DNA of 64,000 nucleotides from Nemertoderma westbladi. Lineage: Eukaryota; Xenacoelomorpha; Nemertodermatida; Nemertodermatidae. Location of the stretch: positions 20,306-84,305 of the forward strand of contig JAUCBJ010007315.1 of NCBI GenBank assembly GCA_032718475.1, read 5' to 3'. Within the stretch, counting starts at the first letter, position 1, and each line of letters starts with the position of its first letter. The translations under genes were made by a program, and so were the position numbers. Under the pieces are notes generated by a model. It did not search any database, was not told the origin of the DNA, and saw only the letters and a list, made by a program, of their open reading frames with translations. Below, piece by piece: positions 32,735 through 42,176 of this stretch.

Positions 32735-33248
32735 AGTAGTATGCTAAACAGCCGGATTGGGACAGCGTCTGCCATAGTCTACCATGTTAAAGAATTTGCC
32801 GAACGGCTCTTGCCCCGCCCACTTACTATGATTACTATTGTTGCCCCACCCACTTACTATGGTTACCATGGTTACCATTGTGCATATGTAACATATGTTA
32901 CCGCTGTGTATATGTGACATATGCGGTATAAGGCCAGTTCGCAGGCGGAAGTAATTTAATTAATTCATGTCTACCGGTTGGCGTTTGACCTTGAACCGCG
33001 ATAGGTAAAACCCAATATAGTAAGTGGGTTGCACCTATGGGGCGAGCCATGAAGTGAGTGATAGCGTCGAAGTAAGGTTATGACGCAACAACTAAAAAAG
33101 GTAAATAAACACAGACTTATGGGGCGAGCCATGAAGTGAGTGATTGGCGTTTGACCTTGAGCCGTAATAGGTAAAACCCAATATACCAATATAGTAATAA
33201 AAGTCTTTAATGATTTGATTATTCTACTTATGGGGCGAGCCATGAAGC
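32735..33248. repeat. Left terminal inverted repeat of Polinton B
   Basis: About 514 bp matching the reverse complement of 50853-51367. Direct reading found one substitution (ttgagccgtaat versus ttgaaccgtaat, about 33160). The outer part carries catatgttacatatg-type palindromes (about 32882-32925) and two 'cccacttactatg' direct repeats. The two ends stop matching just after ATGAAGCG. Confidence 0.93.
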
Positions 33249-33545
33249 GTGCAGACGTTTGTTATAAAAGTCTTTAATGATTTGATTATTCTACTTATGG
33301 GGCGAGCCATGAAGTGAGCGATAGCATCGAAGTAAGGTTATGACGCAACAACTAAAAAGGTAAATAAACACAGACTTATGGGCAAGCCATGAAGTGAGTG
33401 ATAGCATCGAAGTGAGGTTATTGTATTTATACTTATCACTACGCAACAAGTTGTGGGGCGAGCCGTGAAGTGAGTATAAGGTTATAGTATTTATAATATT
33501 ATTTTAATTTGATTATTCTACCTATGGGGCGAGCCATGAAGTGAG
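33036..33545. promoter_or_regulatory. Iterons TATGGGGCGAGCCATGAAGTGAG at the left end
   Basis: The GGGGCGAGCC core occurs at 33039, 33121, 33232, 33299, about 33380 (variant GGGCAAGCC), 33455 and 33526, in the same orientation, often followed by 'agtgagtgatagcatcgaagtaaggttat'. The right end has reverse copies at about 50805, 50861, 50972 and 51054. Some lie inside the inverted repeats, some just inside. They could bind integrase or a replication/transcription factor; this is inference. Confidence 0.6.
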
Positions 33546-33607
33546 TGATAGCATCGAAGTAAGGTTATTGTATTTATAATTATTAATTGTCGAAATTATT
33601 ACTTACA

Positions 33608-33898
33608 TTAATTTTCGGTTGGAGGTGGCGTATGTGTTTCGCCGGCCATTCGCGGCGGGCATACACACATCGATCGCCCCCCAGCGATCGGCAAGACGAT
33701 CGCCTGGTGCGCCGGGACCAAATTATCATTGATCATTGACCGTGAGTTAAATTCAATTGAGTGCATCACCCACACCCTGTGTGCCCACTCAGCTTTTTTG
33801 AGAAGAATCTTGTTTGATTTTTCCAAATTAAATGGCGGAGGATGATACTCGAAGGGTTGGACAACTAATAACTTCGGGTTTTTACCGCCTTCAGCCAT
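33608..33898 (-). CDS. Small left-end ORF of Polinton B, unknown
   Basis: 96 residues starting with ATG (MAEGGKNPKLLVVQPFEYHPPPFNLEKSNK). It is Pro-rich at both ends with a central AEWAHRVWVMHSIEFNSRSM segment. It is in the orientation of the main gene block and lies between the protease gene and the left inverted repeat. No homologue in Polinton A and no domain recognised. It may be a real accessory gene or chance; base composition is GC-richer than its flanks. Confidence 0.35.
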   Translation of the reverse strand: MAEGGKNPKLLVVQPFEYHPPPFNLEKSNKILLKKAEWAHRVWVMHSIEFNSRSMINDNLVPAHQAIVLPIAGGRSMCVCPPRMAGETHTPPPTEN

Positions 33899-34450
33899 TG
33901 AAATTGAATTGAAAATTAATTTAATAATTAATAAATTATAAGAATAATATTAAAAATTAAAATAATAAAGTGATGCCGCTATCGCTATTCTCAATGTTAT
34001 TATATAGCAAACTACAACAGAACGAACTAACGAACTAACTGGCCACATATGTGAGTAAATTGAACTCAGAGCTTTGATTGTCGTTAGAGCGTTTAATTAT
34101 TGCCTAATGCGCGTAGCCTGGATTGAGATTCTGGCCTTTGTGTTAACCGCATAAGTTGGGCAGCAGATGCTTGGGTCCCAATGTGCTCTGTGCCTAATTA
34201 TTATTATTCCAGTTTTACCAGCCGCCCACACGTTAAAGAGACCCCCCTCCCGTAAGGTTTCTGCGATGAAAATTAAAAACGAATAGTGCTGTGTGAAGAC
34301 CTCAACCCACATCACTTACCGTGTCCCATATATTTATTAAAAATATTGCTATTACTATATACACAAGAAATAAATATTTATTATTAATATTAACGCTAAT
34401 AATATGTTCACACACCGTAATTGAATATACCCATAACCAAAATAAATAAA
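33899..34450. other. AT-rich spacer with a doubtful 72-aa ORF
   Basis: 33900-33970 is nearly pure A/T. A 72-codon minus ORF (34097-34315) has no recognisable features and a splice-donor-like GGTAAGT just before it. No gene is claimed. Confidence 0.4.
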
Positions 34451-34891
34451 TTATTTTATTAATGAAAGTGTCCACTGTAATAACAATAAATCATTGTACC
34501 GCAAATTAGAGGTGAATATATTCATTGCTCCAGGATTTTTCGGCACCTCGGTTAAATAATACAGACAAAATAGGCCACACTGAGTCGATTGCGGCGCTTG
34601 AAATATTTTACGATTCCAAGTATGCCTTTGGGTATATTTATGCAACCAATATGATATTTTTGGTGGAGGCGCTTTACTAAACGAATCTAAATAATAAGCA
34701 ATTCTGTTAACCACGCGTACGCAAGACCAGTGTTGTCCAGGTAGGCCTATACGTTGATTATTAATAATAAATGAATAATTTTGTTTATGCTTATTTTTTT
34801 TTGTGTGTATTATGTGTAATTGGTCGATTGCGTAAACACCGATGTATTCGGGCCCCACCGGGAATTTCGCTAATTGTATAGAGTCCAACAT
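34451..34891 (-). CDS. Polinton B adenain-like cysteine protease
   Basis: 146 residues. Catalytic order His54 (PGQHWSCV), Asp69 (YLDSFS), Gln98 (KIFQAP), Cys105 (TQCGLFCLYY), as in adenovirus protease. Matches the Polinton A enzyme over its whole length (FPVG..Y.G.. start). It is the last gene of the block, 30 nt after the capsid gene. Probable role: maturation cleavage of capsid and core proteins. Confidence 0.92.
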   Translation of the reverse strand: MLDSIQLAKFPVGPEYIGVYAIDQLHIIHTKKNKHKQNYSFIINNQRIGLPGQHWSCVRVVNRIAYYLDSFSKAPPPKISYWLHKYTQRHTWNRKIFQAPQSTQCGLFCLYYLTEVPKNPGAMNIFTSNLRYNDLLLLQWTLSLIK

Positions 34892-34921
34892 CTTAGCGTA
34901 CGCGTATCATTAAAAGTTTAT

Positions 34922-36172
34922 TTATTCAGTTATTATTTCCTTGGCTTCTGAAATAGATAGAAGAGCGTCATAGCTTGCCATTAATATAACGTTAATAGTG
35001 TTAACTAGCGCATTACTAAATTTCAGAATCAAATGCCCACTAGTATGAACACTAGGTTGAATCTCATGGCTTTGATCCCCGCCGGCAGTAAGATCAAATA
35101 CGATCAAAGGAAATTGGGTACGAAATCGTTCTGGTGTTAGCGAGCAAAATACGCCGCTCAAGCTCTTGAACACGTTCATTAAACTTTCGAATTCCAACAT
35201 AAAATTGTTTTCCGGAAAGTTAGGGCGATATGGATACCCGTGTATAATACGGGAGTCGATGTTTAGTTCAGCATAATTTAAACCGAAATGGTTAAAATGT
35301 AACGGATTACTGCTTAATTCCCCGTTGAAGCTGGCGTTGGTAAGCATTCCAACAAAAATATACTTAGGTAATTTCCCTTGGATTATGTTCGATTCTGTAT
35401 AACTGGATTGCCCACCGCCAATAGTGAAGGTTTTCACTTCTTGTTTTAACAAGTTATAAATAAAGTCATTTTTTTGTGACCCCAACAAATGCGCGCGCAT
35501 AACCTCGGCATCAATCTTGTGGCGTTTTATTTTTAAATTAATATTCATGATTTCAACTCTCGGGTTTACCAATCCTGCGGGGGGTTCAACTTTCAAAAAA
35601 AAATTATTCGATACTCGGTCTATACGAAGTCGAATGTTAATTCCCGGCGGCAGTAATTTGTCCTGGCTTGCCAGGTCTAAAAAAATTGGGGCCACAACGA
35701 ATTTAACATAATTCCCACGAACGTCATTCTCAGTAGCGACAGGTACCCCACCTAGATTATTATCATTATCTTCATACCCACCAGCGCTTAAAATACTGCG
35801 TTTTTCGTTAGCATCTGTCAACAGTAATGTCTGAAACGTAGACTTATAGGCGTAGAACCCATTCGAGGTTTCAACTAGCTTTTCATTTAAATATAACGAA
35901 CAATTTTCAAATAGCGACCCACCCGGGTAATTAAGATGGTGGAGGGTTGTATCGTCGTTAGCCCTATTACCATCCCATGTAATTTTATATTTAATGTGAA
36001 ATTTTGAATTCTTTAAATCAGTATATAGAACATTTGACTGGGGTATAAAGAACTCGATTTGTCGGGCATTCGCGTCAAGAGTAGAAATCGGGTAGATATC
36101 CAAAAAATGTGAAGATGTATATTCTCGCTGATTTGTTTTACTTGAGAATAATGATAATTCTAATTTACTCAT
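34922..36172 (-). CDS. Polinton B major capsid protein (F54H12.2-like)
   Basis: 416 residues, intact. The N-terminus (ELSLFSSKTNQREYTSSHF) and blocks such as IEFFIPQSNVLYTDLKNSKF, PGGSLFENCSLYLNEKLVE and VNTINVILMASYDALLSI match the family annotated as 'F54H12.2-like' in invertebrate genomes. Those proteins are regarded as the Polinton double-jelly-roll capsid. It is smaller than vertebrate Polinton capsids. It lies between the pVI-like and protease genes, the usual morphogenesis block. Capsid assignment rests on family knowledge plus position. Confidence 0.82.
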   Translation of the reverse strand: MSKLELSLFSSKTNQREYTSSHFLDIYPISTLDANARQIEFFIPQSNVLYTDLKNSKFHIKYKITWDGNRANDDTTLHHLNYPGGSLFENCSLYLNEKLVETSNGFYAYKSTFQTLLLTDANEKRSILSAGGYEDNDNNLGGVPVATENDVRGNYVKFVVAPIFLDLASQDKLLPPGINIRLRIDRVSNNFFLKVEPPAGLVNPRVEIMNINLKIKRHKIDAEVMRAHLLGSQKNDFIYNLLKQEVKTFTIGGGQSSYTESNIIQGKLPKYIFVGMLTNASFNGELSSNPLHFNHFGLNYAELNIDSRIIHGYPYRPNFPENNFMLEFESLMNVFKSLSGVFCSLTPERFRTQFPLIVFDLTAGGDQSHEIQPSVHTSGHLILKFSNALVNTINVILMASYDALLSISEAKEIITE

Positions 36173-36181
36173 TTTGTTAAG

Positions 36182-36709
36182 TTACATAAAAATATCACGA
36201 CATTTATTATTTCGCTTTTTACGTTTCCGCCCAACGTTCATACCCACACTTGGGTGTCGTCGTTTCCCGCTCCTATTTTTTTTACTTTTCGGGTTTGTAA
36301 ATTCATTGTATACCCGTTGGGCGATTTGGCGAGTCTTTGGATGAGGTTCTAACCGCTCGGCCACTTTATTTATCAAATCATCTGCTTTACTGCGTAAAAT
36401 ACGTTTTCCTTCTGGTATTATGTATTTCCGTGCTACTTTCGCTGCTTTGGGGAGTGCCTTAGTTAGCACCTTTCTCCCTAACTTGCGCGCTAATATACCT
36501 AGGCCAGTTGTTAATATTCCGCGCCCACGCTGACGATTTTGGGTGTATCGCCGGCCGAATTTATTATTCTTATTATTCCATATACCGGTAGATGGGCCAA
36601 ACCCAGGGAGAATGCTTCCACCCTTAAAAACGGGTATATCGCTATAATTCCCGCTTCCCAGTTGGATTTGTGGGGCGCTATATAATTTAAACAAATCAGA
36701 ATCTGACAT
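36182..36709 (-). CDS. Polinton B basic core / pVI-like protein
   Basis: 175 residues with N-terminal Gly-rich sites (FKGGSI, GRGI), a basic amphipathic region (ILARKLGRKVLTKALPKAAK) and an Arg/Lys-rich C-terminus (GRKRKKRNNK). Same layout as the Polinton A homologue at 17775. The Gly-Gly sites fit cleavage by the neighbouring adenain-like protease. A role in genome packaging or membrane penetration is inferred by analogy with adenovirus pVI, pVII and pX. Confidence 0.7.
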   Translation of the reverse strand: MSDSDLFKLYSAPQIQLGSGNYSDIPVFKGGSILPGFGPSTGIWNNKNNKFGRRYTQNRQRGRGILTTGLGILARKLGRKVLTKALPKAAKVARKYIIPEGKRILRSKADDLINKVAERLEPHPKTRQIAQRVYNEFTNPKSKKNRSGKRRHPSVGMNVGRKRKKRNNKCRDIFM

Positions 36710-36820
36710 TATTATGAGTATTTATTATAACATATAATAATAATTCTTTACTACATACGTATATGTGTAATCTACAAATATAAGTAGCATATAATAACGC
36801 AATAATTAATTATATATACA

Positions 36821-37417
36821 TTAATTCGATGACAACCATTTCCCATAACCAACCGCGAGTTTCGCAGAACAATAATTAAAACAAGAATCACTATTATCAG
36901 AATGGTAGGCACAATTTGTTATTGCCGAAAAATCGTGAAAAAGGCATTTGGTGTCATAATCAACATATTTTTCGTTTATGCCGTACGTTTCTAGAAGTGT
37001 TCCATTCACATTAAATTCATTTTTTAAAATAAATAATTTCGGTATTCCGCGTATTAATATTTGAAACCCCAACCGTTTTTTTTCTTGTAACCATTCCTGT
37101 ATGTACATTTTAAATGCGCTTTGGTCCATAAATCCGTAGTCAAAATTAATGTGATGCGTAATATTGGCGAGTTGTGTGAGACGGTCGTATTCGCTTAAAC
37201 TTAAAATTTTTGCGGGTGGACCATTAATAAACCATACGTTTTCTAATGATTTGATGGTAGTATTATAAGCCGCAAACTCTTTAAAATAAATGGTTGCAAC
37301 GGGGTGTTGGTCGATCTGCGGAAGATGCGTATAATATTGGAAATCTACTATTATTCCCGGGTTTTCCAGCGTCGGGTAATAATCACGCCCACGGCTGCGA
37401 CTTAGAAATTTATCCAT
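36821..37417 (-). CDS. Polinton B VDFQ..KEFA protein
   Basis: 198 residues, intact, homologous to the Polinton A gene at 20087. Shared features: IVDFQYYT near the N-terminus, FKEFAAY, INGPP and a C-terminal Cys/His cluster (CLFHD..AITNCAYH..NSDSCFNYCSAK). In B it lies between structural protein 2 and the pVI-like gene; in A it comes after the protease, so its place in the block is not fixed. Exonuclease-like fold possible, unproven. Confidence 0.65.
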   Translation of the reverse strand: MDKFLSRSRGRDYYPTLENPGIIVDFQYYTHLPQIDQHPVATIYFKEFAAYNTTIKSLENVWFINGPPAKILSLSEYDRLTQLANITHHINFDYGFMDQSAFKMYIQEWLQEKKRLGFQILIRGIPKLFILKNEFNVNGTLLETYGINEKYVDYDTKCLFHDFSAITNCAYHSDNSDSCFNYCSAKLAVGYGKWLSSN

Positions 37418-37491
37418 ATAGTCGCTATAACTTCAGATAATCAGATAATAATAAATAATAAATAATTTACATCGATTAAATTGTGACTATC

Positions 37492-38295
37492 TCAATCAAT
37501 TTGTATAAAATGAAGCGTCAATATTGAATTTCCATAATGAAAGCGCAACAAATTTCCAGAATCTCCAATCAATCGAACTCGTATATAACGTAAATTAGAT
37601 GTTGAATTAACTTTTTTATAGTAGACTTCCTCAACTTCACGACTAATAATTTGCCCATATTCCCCTTCTATGGGTATGCTACGCAACAGGGGGTATTCGC
37701 TATTGTCTACAAATTGAGGTTCGACGCAATTGATATGTATATTTATGTTGGGTTCCAGTATTTCGACAGCATTAGGATGCTTATGGCAGTCGTACTTATT
37801 ATTCCGCGAATCAATCCTTAGCAAGTGATAATCCCCTGCAGCATTTTGCACACACATAAAACCTTTGCCATCAACCTCGTGTTCTGTTAATCCTAGGTAA
37901 CCACCCAAACGTTTACTGACAAATATCGACAACTGTTTACCTTTAAAATGTATGGTTATATTACCAGAGCGCGCTGTATTATCAATTATATTAATTTGGC
38001 CTTTAATAAGGCTTTTGTTGAAGTACTCAATGATCCTTTCCAATGATAGGAAAGATCCTTCGGGGAGAGTAACATCTCTTGTAAACATTTTTTTATTTTT
38101 TATGGCCTTTATATAAATGTCGCTATTGTCATACCTGATACTAGATACGTACGTTATACCGGTTAAACCTATTAACCATTGCCCTTTAGCGAAAGGTAAA
38201 GGAATTTGCAAATTTGTTTGGAAATCGCTGGCGCTATTACGCGGGAATTCTATGGGGTTTGTGTTTGAGGGTAGTACAACGTAATAACTGTTCAT
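37492..38295 (-). CDS. Polinton B structural-type protein 2
   Basis: 267 residues beginning MNSYYVVLPSNTNPIEFPRN. Shares the N-terminal LPSN...FP.NSAS motif and the 'W.VGI/LTGI' strand with its Polinton A homologue, and with the paralogue encoded just upstream. Its ATG overlaps the upstream gene's stop by 4 nt (38292-38295), suggesting joint expression. Candidate minor capsid or penton protein. Confidence 0.75.
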   Translation of the reverse strand: MNSYYVVLPSNTNPIEFPRNSASDFQTNLQIPLPFAKGQWLIGLTGITYVSSIRYDNSDIYIKAIKNKKMFTRDVTLPEGSFLSLERIIEYFNKSLIKGQINIIDNTARSGNITIHFKGKQLSIFVSKRLGGYLGLTEHEVDGKGFMCVQNAAGDYHLLRIDSRNNKYDCHKHPNAVEILEPNINIHINCVEPQFVDNSEYPLLRSIPIEGEYGQIISREVEEVYYKKVNSTSNLRYIRVRLIGDSGNLLRFHYGNSILTLHFIQID

Positions 38296-39176
38296 TCTTG
38301 TAGTTTTTGTCGCCGTTGTTGTTTTTTGAGTTCTAGAACTAAAATTGTTTTACCTCCATGAAAGACTATATGCTTTCCTTTATGGTCGCGAAGCGTTATA
38401 CTAATTGTGTCGAGCACTTTTTTATTTCTTAATTGTTTGTAATGTGTGTTTTTGAATTCCAGGTTGATGAATGAGTATGGTTCCCATTTCAAAGGGATTA
38501 TCCGCAAAAGAGGCGCCATCGAATGTCCTACGTGAGAAGATTCAATCATATCTGTATATATAAACATTGTGTGTCTATCCCTCGTTATATCACAAGGTTC
38601 GGGGAATTCAACTCCATCCGCTTTGTTTGTATCTTTACAGCCTAAGTTCAATAAACCATCATCTTTGTTATAGTGTATTGCCCAAAGCGCCCCAAGACCC
38701 ATTAAATTATTTTTTAAACTCGATAACCCGAAAATATTTATTATATCTCCATAGAATTGGAAATAGCGGCCTTTCTCACAATGTAGACGAATTTTTGATG
38801 TATGTTTTTGGTAGTTAAACTTAACATCTTTGAAACCGTGGTGGGATATTGCAGGATTTTTCAAATAAACACTAATATGGTTTAAAATTGACTCAATAGA
38901 AGCATATAGACCAAGATTAAAATCGATTTCTATAAGATTGTATGGAGCTATATGAAATTCCAAATCCTCATCAACCATATATTCACCAATTCTAATTCCA
39001 GATCTTTGTTCAATATTTCTATAGGTCGACACATACTGTATTTCCTTTAGACCCATGACCCAATCTGTGCTGACGGGGATAGGTTTGGACAACTCAATCG
39101 TGAAATCGCTGGGAGTGTTATCAGGATATTTATCTAGACTGGCGTTGGAAGTCAACGTTAAATGTAAGTAATCCAT
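38292..39176 (-). CDS. Polinton B structural-type protein 1
   Basis: 294 residues: MDYLHLTLTSNASLDKYPDN, then SDFTIELSKPIPVSTDWVMG, a central FGLSSLKNNLMGLG and a C-terminal MFIYTDMIESSHVGHSMAPL. Intact counterpart of the frameshifted gene 16064 in A. Located directly after the integrase gene. Same ancient duplication as structural-type protein 2. Function inferred as virion component. Confidence 0.75.
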   Translation of the reverse strand: MDYLHLTLTSNASLDKYPDNTPSDFTIELSKPIPVSTDWVMGLKEIQYVSTYRNIEQRSGIRIGEYMVDEDLEFHIAPYNLIEIDFNLGLYASIESILNHISVYLKNPAISHHGFKDVKFNYQKHTSKIRLHCEKGRYFQFYGDIINIFGLSSLKNNLMGLGALWAIHYNKDDGLLNLGCKDTNKADGVEFPEPCDITRDRHTMFIYTDMIESSHVGHSMAPLLRIIPLKWEPYSFINLEFKNTHYKQLRNKKVLDTISITLRDHKGKHIVFHGGKTILVLELKKQQRRQKLQE

Positions 39177-39190
39177 AATAATATAATTAA

Positions 39191-40276
39191 TTATTGTACG
39201 TGGTCAACCCACCGATGTGCCGCAAAACCAACAAATTTAACCAAATATTGCTTTTTGCCGCTTTTATTTACTTTTTCTTTAATTATTTTTTCAATTGGTA
39301 GGAATTGAAATGGTTCTTTTACCTTCTGGATTTCATGCCGATAAAATGTCCCCTTTATAACGCGCCCATTCGAGTCCGCAACTTCGTACATAGGGTACGG
39401 CTCTCGATCCAATCTTATTCTGTAAATTTCAAAAATTTCTACTGTATAATTAGGTGTATAACCTTTGTCAAATGGCTTTCTAGCTAAACTCAACCGCACC
39501 TTATCACCAACCTTGAAATGAACTCGACGCTGCGCGCGGCGTTTTCTTTTATTGGGATGACCCACACTCCCATATAGTTTTAAAAATAGGTCAGTTTCAT
39601 TCTTTTTAGTGACAGAGTTTGGTGCCATACCAATGGTTCTATGTATTGAATTATTATATGCAACCAATATTTTTGGCAATATACTCATCCATTCTCTATT
39701 CTGTCTCCTCGTGAAAATTCTGTACATGCGAGATTTGAGGGTGCGATTCAGCCTTTCACAGATACTAGCTTTAAATTGGCTAACTAAAGTATAAAAATGA
39801 ACATTATTGTTCAGTAAGAAATCTTTCACCAATTTATTAACAAACTCAGTTCCTTGATCAACCACTAGCCGTTTAGGTTTCCTATCTTCAAATATCGCGG
39901 CTAGGGCCCTTTTAATTTCGACCCCTGTTTTACGTTTTAGACCCAACGCCCACGCCTTCCGGCTAAAACAGTCAATACAAGTAAGTATGTAACCGTACCC
40001 ATTATTCTCACCCCTAAAAGGTTGCATATCACACAAATCCGCTTGGTATAGATCGCCAATACCGCTCGTGAAGATTTTTGATGTTGGGTAATGGCGCCTA
40101 GTCGGCGCGTGTAGGGAATACGTTCGTTGGGAGCTCAACCATTCCTTTGCGCGATTTCTCGTAACTTTAGCGGCTTTCGCTAGTTTGGTTACGCTCGCGA
40201 AACCGGCAGCATTTGAAACATCGTAATATATTCTTCCCAGTCGTTTGTTTGTTCGATTTTCTACGATTCTCCCCAT
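39191..40276 (-). CDS. Polinton B integrase (rve, with chromodomain)
   Basis: 361 residues, intact. Retroviral-type catalytic core with D80 (YQADLCDM), D140 (VVDQGTEF) and E174 (SICERLNRTLK). It is followed by an SH3-like segment (FKVGDKVRLSL) and a C-terminal chromodomain-like end (IEKIIKEK...KKQYLVKFVGF...WVDHV). It would make the 6-bp staggered insertion seen as ACAGTT. Its C-terminus aligns with the fragment at 15537-15818 in Polinton A. Confidence 0.95.
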   Translation of the reverse strand: MGRIVENRTNKRLGRIYYDVSNAAGFASVTKLAKAAKVTRNRAKEWLSSQRTYSLHAPTRRHYPTSKIFTSGIGDLYQADLCDMQPFRGENNGYGYILTCIDCFSRKAWALGLKRKTGVEIKRALAAIFEDRKPKRLVVDQGTEFVNKLVKDFLLNNNVHFYTLVSQFKASICERLNRTLKSRMYRIFTRRQNREWMSILPKILVAYNNSIHRTIGMAPNSVTKKNETDLFLKLYGSVGHPNKRKRRAQRRVHFKVGDKVRLSLARKPFDKGYTPNYTVEIFEIYRIRLDREPYPMYEVADSNGRVIKGTFYRHEIQKVKEPFQFLPIEKIIKEKVNKSGKKQYLVKFVGFAAHRWVDHVQ

Positions 40277-40397
40277 CGGTTGTGTCGTGTCGCGGAAGAA
40301 AACACTTGCAATGACAGTTAATACTTAATATGAAACGTTCAAAAAACATACTACTACTATTTTAATGTTATCCCACGCTTTGTTTCCGTACGTCGAT

Positions 40398-40859
40398 TTA
40401 TTGTAGTCCTACGTATTGTTTCCACGTGTCGACGCGTTTTGCGTTGGAAGGGGTCACACGGACCCTTTGCCGTTTCAACCAACCGCGACCAATTAATCGT
40501 TTTGGTATCCTTAATCGTTTTAATAACCCCAAAAATGTTGCTTGTCCTGGAATTATTTCGGTGTTTTTCTTATTTTTTTTTGTAGTCAGCAATTCAATCA
40601 AATGATCAATATTTGCTCCGGGTATAAGTTTATTTTCTATATAGAGTTTATTATTATCACTCCACCGTACTCTGTCTCGCGAGAATCGCATCAAATAACT
40701 CAACAATCGTTTGGCTTTCTGGGATGAAATTGTCGCACCATCTAGCGGTTGTATTATATTATTGCTTTTCTTATTATTATTATTATAAGTATCCGTTAAT
40801 AAAGTAGAAACTAGATACAACTTCTTAAAATTTCCGAGGCTAATTTCGTTATTTTTCAT
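40398..40859 (-). CDS. Polinton-associated protein, 153 aa, unknown
   Basis: The C-terminal two thirds carry the pattern IPGANIDHLIELLT...IPGQATFLGLLKRLRIPKRLI, familiar from small proteins encoded next to the ATPase in invertebrate Polintons. The tail is basic (GRGWLKRQRVRVTP). No enzymatic motif. It lies between ATPase and integrase. No copy in Polinton A, which is truncated at this side. Confidence 0.6.
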   Translation of the reverse strand: MKNNEISLGNFKKLYLVSTLLTDTYNNNNKKSNNIIQPLDGATISSQKAKRLLSYLMRFSRDRVRWSDNNKLYIENKLIPGANIDHLIELLTTKKNKKNTEIIPGQATFLGLLKRLRIPKRLIGRGWLKRQRVRVTPSNAKRVDTWKQYVGLQ

Positions 40860-40980
40860 CGTTATATATCATTATTAATATATTAATACTATATACTAGA
40901 GTTCACGTTCATGGACCGATACTAACCTAATTTTGGTGAAAGTCTAAACAAGGTGTGAAAATGGTTTTAGTGCGGCGTCG

Positions 40981-41691
40981 CTACTGTGGTATAGACTGAA
41001 CCTCGGGGCGTTGGTGAGGTGTGTTAGAGTTCATATTCGCGGGTTGATAAACAGTTTGCCCTAATGGGTTGAAAATATCACCCCTAACTCTTATACTATC
41101 ATCCGTTTTTTGATGAAAGTCTAAGAGAAGGTGTGTGAATGGTTTTTGTGTTGCGTCGCTATATGCTTGAACAATAAAATTGCTATTTTTTGGGTACACT
41201 TGCCGCGCTATATAGCTTATTTGACTTGCGTCGCGGGGATTTTTTGTGAAAATACAATATTGGGCATTTAGACTTCTAGTCCGTGTTTCCGGCCCTTTAC
41301 TGAAGAAATTTTGTGTTATATAGATAATGAAACAGGAAGTATGATGGCAGGTTTTTGTGAAGCTTTCTGTCAAACTTTCATCACTCTTACTTTCGCTTAA
41401 CAAGTCGTCTATAATAATTAGATCGTTTTCGCGGAAAATAGAATTAATTTTTTGCGGTAAACCTTTGAATAGATGTGTTATACCGGGGAATTCTGGTGGG
41501 GTGGCGCCATAAAAGAATAATACACGCTTCGGGGTTATATCAAAAACTAAATTTTTATTTTTTACAATTTTTGATACCAACACTGTTTTTCCGGAAGAAC
41601 TTGGACCCGCAATAATCATGGCCGAACCCATCTTGAAAGAGGCGTCGTACGATGTGATTGGTTCCCGCGATATCGTCGGCTCTCGGGACAT
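40981..41691 (-). CDS. Polinton B genome-packaging ATPase (FtsK/HerA, A32-like)
   Basis: 236 residues. Walker A GPSSSGKT (29-36), Walker B LIIIDD (91-96), and a sensor-like YITQN (124-128), the arrangement of A32/FtsK-HerA packaging ATPases of Polintons, adintoviruses and large DNA viruses. The C-terminal 35 residues are Pro/Asn-rich. Missing from Polinton A because of truncation. It would drive DNA into capsids. Confidence 0.92.
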   Translation of the reverse strand: MSREPTISREPITSYDASFKMGSAMIIAGPSSSGKTVLVSKIVKNKNLVFDITPKRVLFFYGATPPEFPGITHLFKGLPQKINSIFRENDLIIIDDLLSESKSDESLTESFTKTCHHTSCFIIYITQNFFSKGPETRTRSLNAQYCIFTKNPRDASQISYIARQVYPKNSNFIVQAYSDATQKPFTHLLLDFHQKTDDSIRVRGDIFNPLGQTVYQPANMNSNTPHQRPEVQSIPQ

Positions 41692-41708
41692 TGTTGATAG
41701 GTAGCCAC

Positions 41709-42176
41709 TCAGTAGATGGGAAACCTAGAAACTTGGCGGTTGACGCGTGTACCAGAGGTACTAGGTCTATACCCCCGACGGGATTGGGCTAATTTTCTGC
41801 CTCTTACAGCCGTTATTATGGGCGATATTTTCTGATAAGCGTTAAGCCCACTCATTAAACCAGAGATTAGTAGATTTATAAATCCGCCCCTTTGCACCAA
41901 TCGTTTACGATAAATTCGAATGGGGTACTTGGTGGCTGCTTTTGGCTTTTTAGCGATCTCGCGTATTGTTTTTTTATGGCGTTTTAACCTCACGATTGTT
42001 TCCTCAGGAATTTTTACATTACCATTTAATACATTTAGAATAATATTAATTAGAAAACTTATAAGTTCGTCGGTTCCGCCGACGCGTAAGAAGGTTTTTC
42101 TACGGTTGAGGGAGGCGTTAGATAAGAACTTTAAATCCCCATCAAATTGTTTAATTAAAGCTTTAAGTGATTTCAT
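41709..42176 (-). CDS. Polinton B basic protein with adenain-type site (core/minor capsid candidate)
   Basis: 155 residues. Pattern ILNVLNGNVKIPEETIVRLKRHKKTIREIA, then a basic stretch ending KRLVQRGGFINLLISGLMSG. This QRGG/F junction (residues 95-99) looks like a cleavage site of the adenain-like protease, separating a basic N-terminal part from a hydrophobic C-terminal part. Similar proteins sit beside the ATPase in other invertebrate Polintons. Probably a virion core component. Confidence 0.65.
   Translation of the reverse strand: MKSLKALIKQFDGDLKFLSNASLNRRKTFLRVGGTDELISFLINIILNVLNGNVKIPEETIVRLKRHKKTIREIAKKPKAATKYPIRIYRKRLVQRGGFINLLISGLMSGLNAYQKISPIITAVRGRKLAQSRRGYRPSTSGTRVNRQVSRFPIY

Noticed and set aside
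32971-33243. 90-aa ORF repeated in both Polinton B ends (also 50859-51131)
   Set aside because: It spans iterons in the inverted repeat, begins in one and has no protein-like pattern; its conservation only reflects the near-identical repeats.
34097-34315. 72-aa minus ORF near the left end of Polinton B
   Set aside because: Short, no homologue in Polinton A, no motif; not enough to call a gene.
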